Below, in pieces: positions 51,669-60,673 of a stretch of 64,000 nucleotides of DNA. Positions within the stretch are counted from its first letter, which is position 1. Each line of letters opens with the position of its first letter. The notes below the pieces were generated by a model. The model did not search any database. It was not told the origin of the DNA and saw only the letters and a program-made list of their open reading frames with translations. Made by a program: the position numbers and the translations under genes. The stretch comes from Crossiella sp. SN42 (lineage in GTDB: Bacteria > Actinomycetota > Actinomycetes > Mycobacteriales > Pseudonocardiaceae): positions 310,001 to 374,000 of the forward strand of contig NZ_JAMHIV010000002.1 of assembly GCF_023897065.1 (NCBI RefSeq), read 5' to 3'.

Positions 51669-52558
51669 GCACCTGCCCTGTCGAGGACTGCGACCGGCCC
51701 ACCAACTCCGGCCTCTGCCACGACCACCGCGCCCAGCTCGCCGCCCAGCTCCGCGCCGTGGCCACTGGCCCACCCGACGCCAAGCACCGGCCCTCCCCCG
51801 GGCTGGCCGCCGAGCTGCGCACCACCGCGGCCCGCCTGGACCGCATCGGCTCCGGCTCGGTCGGCGTCATCTCCCGCGACGCCGAACGCCCGCTGCCCTG
51901 GGGAGAGCACGCCGCCCAGGCACTGGCCGCGCTCCACCACGTGATCACCGGCTGGATGCTGCTCATCCATGACGACCACCAGAACAGCGGCCCGCTCCAG
52001 CGAGCCGATCAGGTCGCCGACCGCACCACCGAGGGCGCCGCCCGCTGGCTGCTCGACCACTCGCGGTGGACCGTCGGCCGCCCAGACGCGGCCCGGCTGG
52101 TCGCCGACGTCAACCACGTCGTCCGCCGCGCCGAACGCACCATCGACCGCGCCCCGGACCGCTTCTACGCCGGACCCTGCGCCACCCCCGACCCCGACAC
52201 CGGCCAGGACTGCACCGCCGACCTGTACAGCCGCCACGTCACCGGCTCGATCACCTGCCGGGCCTGCGGCGCCGAGCACGACGCTGGCGACCGCCGCGCG
52301 TGGCTGCGCGCCCACGCCCGCGACCACCTCGACACCGCCCCAGCCATCGCCCGCGCCCTCTCCGTGCTCTGTCTGGACCTGCTCGACGACACAGGCCTGT
52401 CCGTGCACCGCATCCGGCAGTGGGCCACCCGCGGCCACCTCACCCGCCGCGGCCAGCTCCCCGCGGTCGGTGACCGCCAACCCCAGCCCCTCTACCGTGT
52501 CGGCGACGTCGAACAGCTGCTCGTCGCCGCGGCGAACCGCACCCGGAAGGCAAGCTGA
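51665..52558 (+). CDS. Phage zinc-finger and helix-turn-helix protein, 297 aa
   Basis: 297 residues. Near the start CPVEDCDRPTNSGLCHDH is a zinc finger. The centre is helical. About 175-205 has a second four-Cys cluster (CATP, DCTAD, CRACGAEH). The end has a MerR-like helix-turn-helix (GLSVHRIRQWATRGHL, then LYRVGDVEQLL). It is probably a DNA-binding regulator at the end of the early operon, a possible switch to late expression. It starts at TTG 51665 by overlap with the 21-residue peptide. Confidence 0.65.
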   Translation: MSTCPVEDCDRPTNSGLCHDHRAQLAAQLRAVATGPPDAKHRPSPGLAAELRTTAARLDRIGSGSVGVISRDAERPLPWGEHAAQALAALHHVITGWMLLIHDDHQNSGPLQRADQVADRTTEGAARWLLDHSRWTVGRPDAARLVADVNHVVRRAERTIDRAPDRFYAGPCATPDPDTGQDCTADLYSRHVTGSITCRACGAEHDAGDRRAWLRAHARDHLDTAPAIARALSVLCLDLLDDTGLSVHRIRQWATRGHLTRRGQLPAVGDRQPQPLYRVGDVEQLLVAAANRTRKAS

Positions 52559-52755
52559 TGCCGTACAAGCCCCCTTACCACTTGGTGGTCGCGTTGTCCT
52601 GCTTAACCTGGCTGGTGCTCCGGATGGCGTACGGCGCTTTCTGGCAGGACCACTTGTGGGATGTTGACGCCGCTGCGCTGACCGCGTTCATCGCCACCGG
52701 CCTCATCCAGTGGGGGCCATCGTTCATCACGGTGCTACGACGCAACCGGCGCTGA
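52558..52755 (+). CDS. Small two-helix membrane protein
   Basis: 65 residues with two transmembrane helices (about 7-27 and 38-58) and a basic end (RRNRR). ATG 52558 shares a base with the previous stop. The following 45 bp hold only a short leader for the next gene. Function unknown. Confidence 0.6.
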   Translation: MPYKPPYHLVVALSCLTWLVLRMAYGAFWQDHLWDVDAAALTAFIATGLIQWGPSFITVLRRNRR

Positions 52756-52800
52756 CCAGCACCGGATGCCACCGGCCGCGACCTGAGCGACCATGGCACC

Positions 52801-53142
52801 GTGCAGACCGACGACGACCCCGACCTACCGCGACACCACTGGCCCCGCGACCGCCTCTACCGCGAGGCGGCGCGGCGCCTGCGCGAGCAAGCCCAGCGCT
52901 GCCAACGCGACCCCCTCGGCCCGGTGCAGTGGGAAGCCCACCTCGGCGCACACCCGGCGCTGGCCGCGCCGCTGGCCGACTGGCTCGACGGTGCCGCGGC
53001 CGCAGCAGCCAAGCACACCGCCTACGACGCGCGCTTCGTCCCGCCCACCCAGCTCGCCCACGCGGTGCTGGACTGGGTGCCCGTCAGCGCCGAAGCCCGC
53101 ATCGCCGCGCAAGAGCCGCCACTCCCCGGCCCCCGGCGCTGA
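52801..53142 (+). CDS. Phage hypothetical protein, 113 aa
   Basis: 113 residues, helical, rich in Arg, Ala and Pro, with no recognised family. It begins VQTDDDPDLPRHHWPRD and has a Leu/Ala-rich second half. GTG 52801 lacks a strong ribosome site. Confidence 0.5.
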   Translation: MQTDDDPDLPRHHWPRDRLYREAARRLREQAQRCQRDPLGPVQWEAHLGAHPALAAPLADWLDGAAAAAAKHTAYDARFVPPTQLAHAVLDWVPVSAEARIAAQEPPLPGPRR

Positions 53143-53144
53143 CC

Positions 53145-53339
53145 ATGAACCTCGACGAGCTGGCCGCAGCCGAAGCCGTCTACTACCAGCAGGCCCACCA
53201 CCTCGGCGTCGACGAGCAGACCGCGCGCCGGGTGCTTGACCGCGCCTGCTGGGACATCACCGACCAGCGCACCACCGAGACCGACCCGTACGCCCTCGCC
53301 CTGGCCCGCCTGACCGGCCAGACTGCCGCAGGAGCATAG
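53145..53339 (+). CDS. Phage hypothetical protein, 64 aa
   Basis: 64 residues, helical and acidic (MNLDELAAAEAVYYQQAHHL). ATG 53145 lies two bases after the previous stop. It is the last gene before the terminator that separates early and late regions. Confidence 0.5.
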   Translation: MNLDELAAAEAVYYQQAHHLGVDEQTARRVLDRACWDITDQRTTETDPYALALARLTGQTAAGA

Positions 53340-53386
53340 CCAGAACGGAATATACAATCTGACCTGCACAAACCTGTGGCCTTTGC

Positions 53387-53400
53387 ACTGACCGGTCAGT
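53387..53400. promoter_or_regulatory. 14-bp palindrome in the early/late junction
   Basis: ACTGACCGGTCAGT is a perfect palindrome in the 161-bp gap between the last early gene and the late operon. A regulator of late transcription could bind here. No clear -35/-10 pair was recognised, although TATACAAT (53351-53358) just upstream is -10-like. Confidence 0.4.
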
Positions 53401-53445
53401 CCATGTCATCATCGCGTGCAGTGGGCACAACTGTGCCCCCCAGCC

Positions 53446-53482
53446 CACGAACGGCCCGCGCCCATCCCGCGGGCCGTTCGTG
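53446..53482. terminator. Terminator between early and late prophage modules
   Basis: CACGAACGGCCCGCG (53446-53460) and its exact complement (53468-53482) form a 15-bp stem with a 7-nt loop. It ends the early transcript just before the first late gene, whose ribosome site GGGAGG follows 6 nt after the stem, so late transcription must start upstream or read through. Confidence 0.75.
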
Positions 53483-53500
53483 CGTTCCGGGAGGTGCGCC

Positions 53501-53707
53501 GTGCGCCTGCTCCACAACCCCGAACCCCGCCCCGCCACCCTCGCCGAACTCGACGCCGCGCTCCACCAGGCCGAGACCGAGATGAACCGGGCCCTCGAAC
53601 ACCGCGACTGGCGCAGAGCCACCAAGGCCCGCCAAGCCCAGATCCGCCTGGCCATCGCCCGCGCCAACCTCGTTGACCAGCTGATCGCCGACGCCGCGAA
53701 GGGCTGA
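53501..53707 (+). CDS. Small helical phage protein, 68 aa
   Basis: 68 residues, almost entirely helical and charged (ELDAALHQAETEMNRALEH). The GTG at 53501 has GGGAGG upstream. It precedes the small terminase gene. Function unknown; it may assist packaging. Confidence 0.6.
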   Translation: MRLLHNPEPRPATLAELDAALHQAETEMNRALEHRDWRRATKARQAQIRLAIARANLVDQLIADAAKG

Positions 53708-53711
53708 CGGC

Positions 53712-53738
53712 CGCGACCAGTCGCGACCACTGGTCGCG
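53712..53738. promoter_or_regulatory. Hairpin upstream of the small terminase gene
   Basis: CGCGACCAGT (53712-53721) and its complement ACTGGTCGCG (53729-53738) form a 10-bp stem with a 7-nt loop made of the repeated CGCGACC. Located between the first late gene and terS, it could be an attenuator, or a packaging (cos/pac) recognition element. Confidence 0.45.
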
Positions 53739-53758
53739 CGCATCGGGAGGTGGTCGCC

Positions 53759-54283
53759 GTGGCCCGCCGCGAACTCACCGACGCCGACCGCGAGCGGGTG
53801 CGCGAGCTGCACGCCGAAGGGCTCGGCCGAAACGAGATCGCCAAGCAGGCCGGCCTGAGCGCGGCCACGGTGACGAAGCTGGCGAAGGAGCTGGAGCTGT
53901 CCTTCGACCGCTCGGCCACCGAGGTCGCGGTAGCCGCCCGGGTCGTGGACGCCAAGGCCAAGCGCGCCGAGCTGATGAACAACCTCCTCGACGACGCCGC
54001 CCGGCTCCGCGCCCAGCTCTGGGAGCGGGCACACGTCTACAGCTTCGGCGGGAAGGACAACACCTTCGCCGAGGCGCACGTCCCGCAGCCGTCCTTCCGC
54101 GACCAGCGCGACATCATGGGCTCGGTCTCCACCGCGCTCACAGCGTCGCTCCGGCTGGCCGAGCACGACAGCGACCCCGGCGTTGACGCCTCCAAGTCCA
54201 TGCTTGGCGCGCTGGCAGGTGAACTGTCCCGGCTCGCCGAGCAGCTGCCGGCCGACGACCCGGTGCCCGACGATGAACCTTGA
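53759..54283 (+). CDS. Terminase small subunit
   Basis: 174 residues. The first 50 contain a helix-turn-helix (LHAEGLGRNEIAKQAGLSAA) that would bind the packaging site, followed by long helices typical of small terminase oligomers. It directly precedes and overlaps (11 bp) the large subunit gene, which supports the call. GTG 53759 fits the GGGAGG ribosome site better than GTG 53750. Confidence 0.8.
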   Translation: MARRELTDADRERVRELHAEGLGRNEIAKQAGLSAATVTKLAKELELSFDRSATEVAVAARVVDAKAKRAELMNNLLDDAARLRAQLWERAHVYSFGGKDNTFAEAHVPQPSFRDQRDIMGSVSTALTASLRLAEHDSDPGVDASKSMLGALAGELSRLAEQLPADDPVPDDEP

Positions 54284-55559
54284 GGCGATCACCCGGATCT
54301 TGTCCCGCAAGCAGATCCGCTCGATCGCCGACAGCGCCCGCGTCCGCATCTCGATCTGGGCTGGGGCCGTGCGCTCCGGCAAGACCATCGCCAGCCTGAT
54401 CGCGTTCCTGATCGCCCTGGCCGTCGCCCCCAACCACGGCCTGGTGGTCATCGTCGGCCGGACGCTCCAGACCATCGAACGCAACATCATCGAGCCGTTG
54501 CAGGACGTCAGCCTCTTCGGTGCCCTGGCCAACCAGGTGCACCACACCCGGGGCTCGACCACCGCGGTCATCCTCGGCCGCACCGTGCACCTGCTCGGTG
54601 CCCACGACGCCAAGGCCGAGGGCAAGCTCCGCGGCCTGACCGCCTGCCTCGCCTACGTCGACGAGGCCACCCTCATCCCGCAGGCGTTCTTCCAGCAACT
54701 GCTGGCCCGCCTGTCCGTCCCCGGTGCCCGACTGCTGGCCACGACCAACCCGGACTCCCCCGCGCACTGGCTGCGCAAGCACTACCTCCTGCGCGCCGGT
54801 GAGCTGAACCTGGCCAGCTGGCACTTCACGATGGACGACAACCCGTCCCTGAGCCCGGAGTTCGTCGCGGACCAGAAGCTGGAGAACGTCGGCCTGTTCT
54901 ACCGGCGCAACATCCTCGGCGAATGGTGCCTGGCCGAAGGCGCGATCTACGAGGCGTGGAACCCCGACCGGCACATGGTCGACATCCTCCCGCGCATCCA
55001 CCGCTGGTACGGCGTCGGCATCGACGTCGGCACCACCAACCCCTTCGCCGCCCTCGCCCTCGGCCTGGGCTACGACACCGACCGGCGCCCGCGGCTGTAC
55101 CTGACCCACGAGTACCGGCATGACTCCAAGCTGGCCCGCCGCCAGCTGACCAACCCCGAGTACAGCGACAACGTCCGGACCTGGCTGGCCACCGCCGACC
55201 GTCCACACGAGACCGAGCGCGGCATCCGCCCGGAGTGGCTCTACATCGACCCGAGCGCCGCGGACTTCTCGTTGCAGCTCTACCGGGACGGGGTGTCCAA
55301 CGTGGCCAACGCGATCAACGACGTGATCCCCGGTATCCGCACCCTGGCCGGTGTCATCGCCCGCGACCAGCTCCGCGTTCACCGCTCCTGCAAGGGCTTC
55401 CTCGACGAGGTGCCCGGCTACAGCTGGGACGACAAGGCCAGCGAGCGCGGCGAGGACGCACCGATCAAGGCCGATGACCACTCCCTGGACGCCGTCCGCT
55501 ACGTCGTCCACTCCACCGAGACGCTATGGCGTCCTCAGCTCGCCCTGGAGGCAGCCTGA
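54273..55559 (+). CDS. Terminase large subunit
   Basis: 428 residues, the usual length for PBSX-type large terminases. The ATPase half has Walker A GAVRSGKT (31-38) and Walker B LAYVDEAT (127-133). The nuclease half has VGIDVGTTNPF (Asp251), YIDPSAADF and DDHSLDAVRY as the acidic cluster. It pumps phage DNA into the prohead and cuts it. The ATG at 54273 was chosen within a longer open frame because it overlaps the small subunit end. Confidence 0.93.
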   Translation: MNLEAITRILSRKQIRSIADSARVRISIWAGAVRSGKTIASLIAFLIALAVAPNHGLVVIVGRTLQTIERNIIEPLQDVSLFGALANQVHHTRGSTTAVILGRTVHLLGAHDAKAEGKLRGLTACLAYVDEATLIPQAFFQQLLARLSVPGARLLATTNPDSPAHWLRKHYLLRAGELNLASWHFTMDDNPSLSPEFVADQKLENVGLFYRRNILGEWCLAEGAIYEAWNPDRHMVDILPRIHRWYGVGIDVGTTNPFAALALGLGYDTDRRPRLYLTHEYRHDSKLARRQLTNPEYSDNVRTWLATADRPHETERGIRPEWLYIDPSAADFSLQLYRDGVSNVANAINDVIPGIRTLAGVIARDQLRVHRSCKGFLDEVPGYSWDDKASERGEDAPIKADDHSLDAVRYVVHSTETLWRPQLALEAA

Positions 55560-55807
55560 TGTCCGAGCCCAAGCCGAGCGTCGGCCGGATCGTGCACTAC
55601 GTCAGCTACGGCACCCCGGGTGGCGAGTACACCTCGCAGTGCCGGGCCGCCGTGGTCACCGAGCTGTGCGGCGACGGCGACCCCGAGCACGACGGCTGCG
55701 TGAGCCTGTGCGTGCTCAACCCGACCGGCCTGTTCTTCAACACTCACGTCGGGCACGACGAGGACGACAAGCGCGGTGGCACCTGGCACTGGCCGGAGCG
55801 CCTGTGA
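55559..55807 (+). CDS. Phage hypothetical protein, 82 aa, terminase-associated
   Basis: 82 residues, beta-rich with several Cys and His (SQCRAAVVTELCGDGDPEHD, GCVSLCVLN) and WHWPERL at the end. Proteins of this type are common between terminase and portal genes of actinophages. TGATG overlaps on both sides. Function unknown. Confidence 0.6.
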   Translation: MSEPKPSVGRIVHYVSYGTPGGEYTSQCRAAVVTELCGDGDPEHDGCVSLCVLNPTGLFFNTHVGHDEDDKRGGTWHWPERL

Positions 55808-56022
55808 TGGGCAACGACATTACCGTCGAGTTCAGCGGGCGCCCGCTCCCCGCGGTCAATGTCCTTCGGTTCCGCCGGCAGGTCGGCGAGCTGCCGCACT
55901 TGCTGCTCTCGATCGACCTGGATCGCCCCGCCGACATCGGCGGTGGCGTAGTCGAGCTGGACGAGCAGACCCGCGCCTTGCTGACCAAGCTCGGCTGGAC
56001 CCCGCCCGGTGAGGACAGCTGA
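55807..56022 (+). CDS. Phage hypothetical protein, 71 aa, LGWTPP family
   Basis: 71 residues, beta-rich, ending LTKLGWTPPGEDS; similar in layout and end to the early protein at 51038. ATG 55807 shares its first base with the previous stop. Function unknown. Confidence 0.55.
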   Translation: MGNDITVEFSGRPLPAVNVLRFRRQVGELPHLLLSIDLDRPADIGGGVVELDEQTRALLTKLGWTPPGEDS

Positions 56023-56023
56023 C

Positions 56024-57616
56024 GTGGCACTCCCTCAGCCCGGTATCCCGTGGCCGCCGCCGGCCTTCGCCAGCGTGCTCGACCGCATGGCCGAGCATGA
56101 CGCCTGGTACTGCGGCGACCCGGACCGGCTCAGCCGCATCTACCGGAACCGCTCGATCAACAACCACCCGGCCAACCGACCCAGCCAGTACCGCGGCGGC
56201 GTCGTCGGCGGGCTGGCCCGCTGGTGGTGGGGCGAGCCGACCCCGCCCGGGGAGAAGCGCACCAAGCTGCACCTCCCGCTGGCCTCCGACATCGCCACCG
56301 GCTCGTCCGATCTGCTCTTCGCCGAACCCCCGAAGATCACGTTCGAGGACTCGGCCACCCAAGACCGGTTTGATGAGCTGGCCGACGAGCTGAACCTGCA
56401 CGCGATCCTGTCCGAGGCCGGCGAAGTCGGGGCCGCGCTGTCCGGCTACTACCTCCGCGCCACCGTCGCCCCCGACCTCGCCGACCACCCGCTGCTCACC
56501 GCGGTGCACCCCGACGCCGCGCTGCCGGAGTTCGCCTACGGGATGCTGACCGCGGTCACCTTCTGGTGGGTCATCCAGGAGGACAGCCAGACCCGCTACC
56601 GCCACGTTGAGCGACACGAGCTGGCCGGGCGTCAGGGCGTGGTGCTGCACGGGCTGTACAAGGGCACCGCCGACAACCTCGGCCAGCAGGTGACCCTGGA
56701 CCAGCACGAGGCCACCAAGGACCTCCCGGAGGTGTGGGAGTCCGGTGTGGACGGCCTGATGGTCAGCTACACCCCGAACATCCGGCCCAACCGCCGCGAC
56801 CGCGGGTCCTTGCAGGGCCGCTCGGACCTCGACGGCATCGAGGGCGTCATGGACGCCCTGGACGAGACCGCCACCAGCTGGATGCGGGACGTACGGCTGG
56901 CCAAGGCAAGGATCTTCATCCCCTCCGCCTACCTGGATTCGCAGGGCCCCGGCGCTGGCGCGCTCTTCGACCCTGACCGTGAGGCCTACGAGACGTTGTC
57001 CATCCCGCCCACCGCGGGCCAGGGCCTGACGCTCAACCAGTTCGCCATCCGGGTGCAGGAGCACAAGGACACCGCCGAGTTCCTGATGCTGCGCGGGGTG
57101 GAGGGCGCCGGGTACAGCGGCAAGTCCTTCGGCCTGGGCGGCAGCAACGGCGGCACCCAGACCGCCACCGAGATCCGCGCCGAGGAGCGTAAGAGCTTCA
57201 TCACCCGCGGCAAGAAGATCCTCTACGTCAAGGCGGGGCTCCGGCACATCGTCCCGGTCCTGCTCGACCTCGACCGGGTGCACTTCAACGGCCGCGCCGA
57301 GCGCGCGGTTCCCAGCATCGAGTTCCCCGACGGCATCACCGACAGCCCGCTCCAGCTGGCCCAGACGTTGCAGGCGCTGCGCGCGGCCGAAGCGGCCAGC
57401 ACCGAGACCCTGGTGCGGTCGCAGAACCCGGACTGGGACGACCTCCGGGTTGACCAGGAGGTCGAGGCCATCCTCAAGGAGACCGGCCGCTTCCAGCCGG
57501 TGGAGGACCCCGACACCTTCACCGGCACCCGCCCGCAGATCACCGCGGGCACCCCCGGCCGGCCACCGGCCGACGAAGACGACGCCGAGCAGGACGGCCC
57601 GCCCAGCGGGGAGTAG
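56024..57616 (+). CDS. Portal protein
   Basis: 530 residues of the SPP1 gp6-like portal family. Recognisable parts are the N-terminal wing (NPPSQYRGG-like region around 45-60), a clip/stem region rich in helices (about 260-330), RSDLDGIEGVMDALDETATS and an acidic C-terminal tail. It forms the dodecameric DNA gate of the head. It follows the terminase and precedes MuF, the standard order. GTG 56024 comes one base after the upstream stop; GTG 56009 is an alternative overlapping start. Confidence 0.9.
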   Translation: MALPQPGIPWPPPAFASVLDRMAEHDAWYCGDPDRLSRIYRNRSINNHPANRPSQYRGGVVGGLARWWWGEPTPPGEKRTKLHLPLASDIATGSSDLLFAEPPKITFEDSATQDRFDELADELNLHAILSEAGEVGAALSGYYLRATVAPDLADHPLLTAVHPDAALPEFAYGMLTAVTFWWVIQEDSQTRYRHVERHELAGRQGVVLHGLYKGTADNLGQQVTLDQHEATKDLPEVWESGVDGLMVSYTPNIRPNRRDRGSLQGRSDLDGIEGVMDALDETATSWMRDVRLAKARIFIPSAYLDSQGPGAGALFDPDREAYETLSIPPTAGQGLTLNQFAIRVQEHKDTAEFLMLRGVEGAGYSGKSFGLGGSNGGTQTATEIRAEERKSFITRGKKILYVKAGLRHIVPVLLDLDRVHFNGRAERAVPSIEFPDGITDSPLQLAQTLQALRAAEAASTETLVRSQNPDWDDLRVDQEVEAILKETGRFQPVEDPDTFTGTRPQITAGTPGRPPADEDDAEQDGPPSGE

Positions 57617-57619
57617 CCG

Positions 57620-58747
57620 ATGCCGGTTGACCGCACCCTCGCCGAAGACCTCGCCTGGACCCTGGTCGAGCTGTACCTCGACGCGCAGACCCGCCTCGCC
57701 CGCGAGCTGGCCCGGGCGCTGGTCGAGGACATCGACGCCCCGGACTGGGCTGGGCGCAAGCTAACCCAGCTCGGCCTGATGAAGTCCTTCGCCGAGCGGC
57801 TGGTACAGCTGCTGGAGCAGGACGTCACCGGCAAGGTCGAGCAGACCGTCACCCTCGCCTACGCCCGCGGCGGCAAGGCCGCCACCGAGGAGCTGGTCAA
57901 GCTCGCCGGGGGCACGGTCCGGGAGCTGGGCGAGATCCTGCTCGCGTTGCCCGGCACCGTCGCACTCCAGCGGCTGGTGTTCGCGTTGACGAGCAAGCTT
58001 CTCGGCACGCACCTGCGCATCCTGCGCTGGCCGCTGGACGTCTACCGCGAGGTCGTCGCGCCCCTGGCCCTCGCGCCGGTGCTGATGGGCACCACCACCC
58101 GCCTCGCCGCCGCACAACGCGCGTGGGATGCGTTCCTCGCCCGCGGGATCACCGGCTTCACCGACAAGGCTGGCCGGAACTGGGAACTGGCCTCCTACGT
58201 GGAGATGGCCACCCGCACCGGTGTCGCCCAGGCCGCGGTGCAGGGACACCTGGACCAGCTCACCGGCCGCGGCATCGACCTGGTCATCGTGTCCAACGCG
58301 CCGCAGGAGTGCGTGCGCTGCCGCCCGTGGGAGGGCGAGGTGCTGACCGTCAACGGGGCACCCGGGATACGCACCATCGAGCGTGAGCACGAGATCCGCG
58401 ACCACGAGATGGTCACCATCCAGATCGCCGGGTCCGTGACCGAGGCCATCGCAGCCGGGCTGATGCACCCCAACTGCCGCCACAGCCTCCAGGCCTACCT
58501 GCCCGGGGTGACCAAGGCCCCGATGCGCACCACCGACCCCGACGGCGACCGTGCGCGGCAGCAGCTGCGGGCGCTGGAGCGCAAGGTCCGCAAGGCAAAG
58601 CTCCAGGCAACTGCCGCGCTCGACCCCGCTGCGCGCAAGGCGCACGAACGGCGGGTCGCCGAGCTGCAACACGACATCCGCGACCACATCGCCGCGACCG
58701 ACCTGCACCGCCAGCGACACCGCGAGCAGATCGGCGCAGCCCGCTGA
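57620..58747 (+). CDS. Phage minor capsid protein 2 / MuF-like head protein
   Basis: 375 residues. The N-terminal two thirds are helical. About 215-295 is a MuF-like zinc fold (CVRCRPWEGEVL, then HPNCRHSLQAYLPG), and a charged coiled-coil tail follows. This matches Phage_min_cap2, found directly after the portal in actinophages, where a few copies sit inside the head and may be injected with the DNA. ATG 57620. Confidence 0.87.
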   Translation: MPVDRTLAEDLAWTLVELYLDAQTRLARELARALVEDIDAPDWAGRKLTQLGLMKSFAERLVQLLEQDVTGKVEQTVTLAYARGGKAATEELVKLAGGTVRELGEILLALPGTVALQRLVFALTSKLLGTHLRILRWPLDVYREVVAPLALAPVLMGTTTRLAAAQRAWDAFLARGITGFTDKAGRNWELASYVEMATRTGVAQAAVQGHLDQLTGRGIDLVIVSNAPQECVRCRPWEGEVLTVNGAPGIRTIEREHEIRDHEMVTIQIAGSVTEAIAAGLMHPNCRHSLQAYLPGVTKAPMRTTDPDGDRARQQLRALERKVRKAKLQATAALDPAARKAHERRVAELQHDIRDHIAATDLHRQRHREQIGAAR

Positions 58748-58812
58748 CTTCCGTCCACACCGGACGGACACCGCCGCACGGCGGACCCCATCCCGAAACG
58801 GGAGCACACACC

Positions 58813-59358
58813 ATGTCCGACCAGCCTGACACCACGCCCGATCCGGGCGAGGACAAGCCCGACACCACCCCCGACGCACCCAAGGCCGACCCGCCCGAAT
58901 CGACCGGCACGCCGGACGAGACGGACTGGAAGGCCAAGTCGCGGGAGTGGGAGAAGCGAGCCAAGGCCAACAGCAAGGCGGCCGAGGAGCTGGAGAAGTA
59001 CCGCATGGCCTCGATGACCGAGCAGGAGAAGGCGGTCGCCGACGCCGAGGCCCGCGGCCGCACGGCCGCCGTCACCGAACTCGGGCGCGAACTGGCTCAG
59101 GCCAAGTTCGAGGCCGCCGCGGCAGCCAAGGGCATTGACCTCGGCGACGCGGCCGACCTGATCGACACCGCGAAGTTCCTCGACGACAAGGGCCAGGTCG
59201 ACACCGAGGCCATCAAGACCGCCGTGGCCAAGCTCGCCAAGCTCGCGCCGAAGCCCGCCACCCAGCGCTCCAGCAGCGACAAGGGCGGCGGCTCCGGCGA
59301 AGGGGCCAAGCGCCCCACCTCCCTCAACGCAGCCGTCTCCCAGGCCTACGGCCGCTGA
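58813..59358 (+). CDS. Scaffolding protein
   Basis: 181 residues. It has an acidic Pro/Asp-rich N-terminus, a long central coiled coil (about 40-95; KAKSREWEKRAKANSKAAEE), and a basic C-terminus. Size, composition and position just before the capsid gene are typical of phage scaffolds, which template the shell and leave before DNA entry. ATG 58813 has GGGAG upstream. The 65-bp gap before it holds only the ribosome site. Confidence 0.85.
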   Translation: MSDQPDTTPDPGEDKPDTTPDAPKADPPESTGTPDETDWKAKSREWEKRAKANSKAAEELEKYRMASMTEQEKAVADAEARGRTAAVTELGRELAQAKFEAAAAAKGIDLGDAADLIDTAKFLDDKGQVDTEAIKTAVAKLAKLAPKPATQRSSSDKGGGSGEGAKRPTSLNAAVSQAYGR

Positions 59359-59381
59359 CGGCCACACCCTAGGAGAGTCCC

Positions 59382-60401
59382 ATGCCCGTCACCCTCGCTC
59401 AGGCGCAGGTGAACACCCAGTCCGATGTGGACTACAACGTGATCGACAACCTGCGCCGCTACAGCTGGCTGCTCGACCAGATCGTCTTCGACAACACGGT
59501 CACTCCCGGCACCGGCGGTGGCTCGCTGAACTACGCCTACACCCGGCTGACCGCCGCGGCCCCGGCTGGGTTCCGCGCGATCAACAGCGAGTACACCCCT
59601 GGCCAGGCCACCCGCGCCCGGCAGGCGGTGGACCTCAAGCCGCTGGGCGGAGCGTTCAACGTGGACCGGGTGCTGGCAAACCTCGGTGCCCAGGCCACCA
59701 ACGAGGTTGCTTTCCAGATGCAGCAGCTCCTGACCGCGGTCCGGACCCGCTTCCAGCAGGAGGTCATTCTCGGCGACGTCGCGGCCGACCCGAACGGATT
59801 CGACGGGCTGTCCAAGGCCCTGGTCGGCACGAGCACCGAGAAGTCCGCGGGCTACGTCGCGGGTTCGGCAGACTGGACCCTCACCGGCGTCACCTCCCAG
59901 GCCGAAGCTCTCAAGCGGCTGACCGAGATCCGCAACTGGCTGTCCAACATCGTCCCGTCCCACACCGGCGGCGGCGACCAGGGCGAGCCCGGCGCGCTGC
60001 CGCCCGGTGTGAAGGCCATCCTCGGCAACACCGCCAGCATCACCGCCTTTGAGTCGCTGGCGCAGTGGGGCTCGATGTTCACCGAGTCCAAGGACGACCT
60101 CGGCCGTCAGGTCAAGAAGTACGGTGACTGGGTCCTCGTCGACCTCGGCGACCGCGTGGACGGCGCGACCCCGATCATCCCGATCTCCGGCGGCGGCACC
60201 ACCGACCTGTACGCGGTGACCTTCGGCATCGACGCCTTCCATGGCGCATCGGTGGCCGGCGTCCCGCTGGTGCAGTCCTGGCTGCCGGACTTCTCCGTGG
60301 CCGGGGCCGTGAAGTCGGGTGAGGTCGAGATGGGCCCGATCGCGATGGCCTTGAAGAACACCAAGTCCGCCGCCGTGCTTCGGGGGGTGAAGATCGCGTG
60401 A
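59382..60401 (+). CDS. Major capsid protein, HK97-fold
   Basis: 339 residues. N-arm (1-25), E-loop region with GGSLNYAYTR, then LKPLGGAFNVDRVLA, a long spine helix (FQMQQLLTAVRTRFQQEVIL), P-domain and A-domain (VKAILGNTASITAF, LYAVTFGIDAFHGASV) follow the HK97 capsid plan. No protease domain is fused and none is encoded nearby, so assembly relies on the separate scaffold. ATG 59382 has AGGAGAG upstream. Confidence 0.9.
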   Translation: MPVTLAQAQVNTQSDVDYNVIDNLRRYSWLLDQIVFDNTVTPGTGGGSLNYAYTRLTAAAPAGFRAINSEYTPGQATRARQAVDLKPLGGAFNVDRVLANLGAQATNEVAFQMQQLLTAVRTRFQQEVILGDVAADPNGFDGLSKALVGTSTEKSAGYVAGSADWTLTGVTSQAEALKRLTEIRNWLSNIVPSHTGGGDQGEPGALPPGVKAILGNTASITAFESLAQWGSMFTESKDDLGRQVKKYGDWVLVDLGDRVDGATPIIPISGGGTTDLYAVTFGIDAFHGASVAGVPLVQSWLPDFSVAGAVKSGEVEMGPIAMALKNTKSAAVLRGVKIA

Positions 60402-60673
60402 GCGAGTACCGAGTCACCACCCCTGCAACGGGATTCACCGGCGTCAGCGCGGGCGTGAACTTCACCAACGGCGTGGCCGAGCCCGTCACCGACGGCCCGG
60501 CCCTGTCCTACTTCCGCGCCGCGGGATACGGCGTCGAGGAGATCGAGCCGCCGGAGACCGCCTCGGCGACCGAGCCGAACGACCCGCCGCCCGCCGACCC
60601 GCCCAAGCCCACCGACAAGCCGACCACCCCGACCAAGACCGGCGGCAAGCCCGACAAGGAGCCGACCCGATGA
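60398..60673 (+). CDS. Small phage head protein, Pro-rich tail
   Basis: 91 residues: a compact beta-rich N-terminal part (FTGVSAGVNFTNGVAE, ALSYFRAAGYGVEEI) and a Pro/Thr/Lys tail. Such proteins directly after the capsid gene are often head decoration or capsid-associated proteins. GTG 60398 overlaps the capsid stop. Confidence 0.6.
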   Translation: MSEYRVTTPATGFTGVSAGVNFTNGVAEPVTDGPALSYFRAAGYGVEEIEPPETASATEPNDPPPADPPKPTDKPTTPTKTGGKPDKEPTR

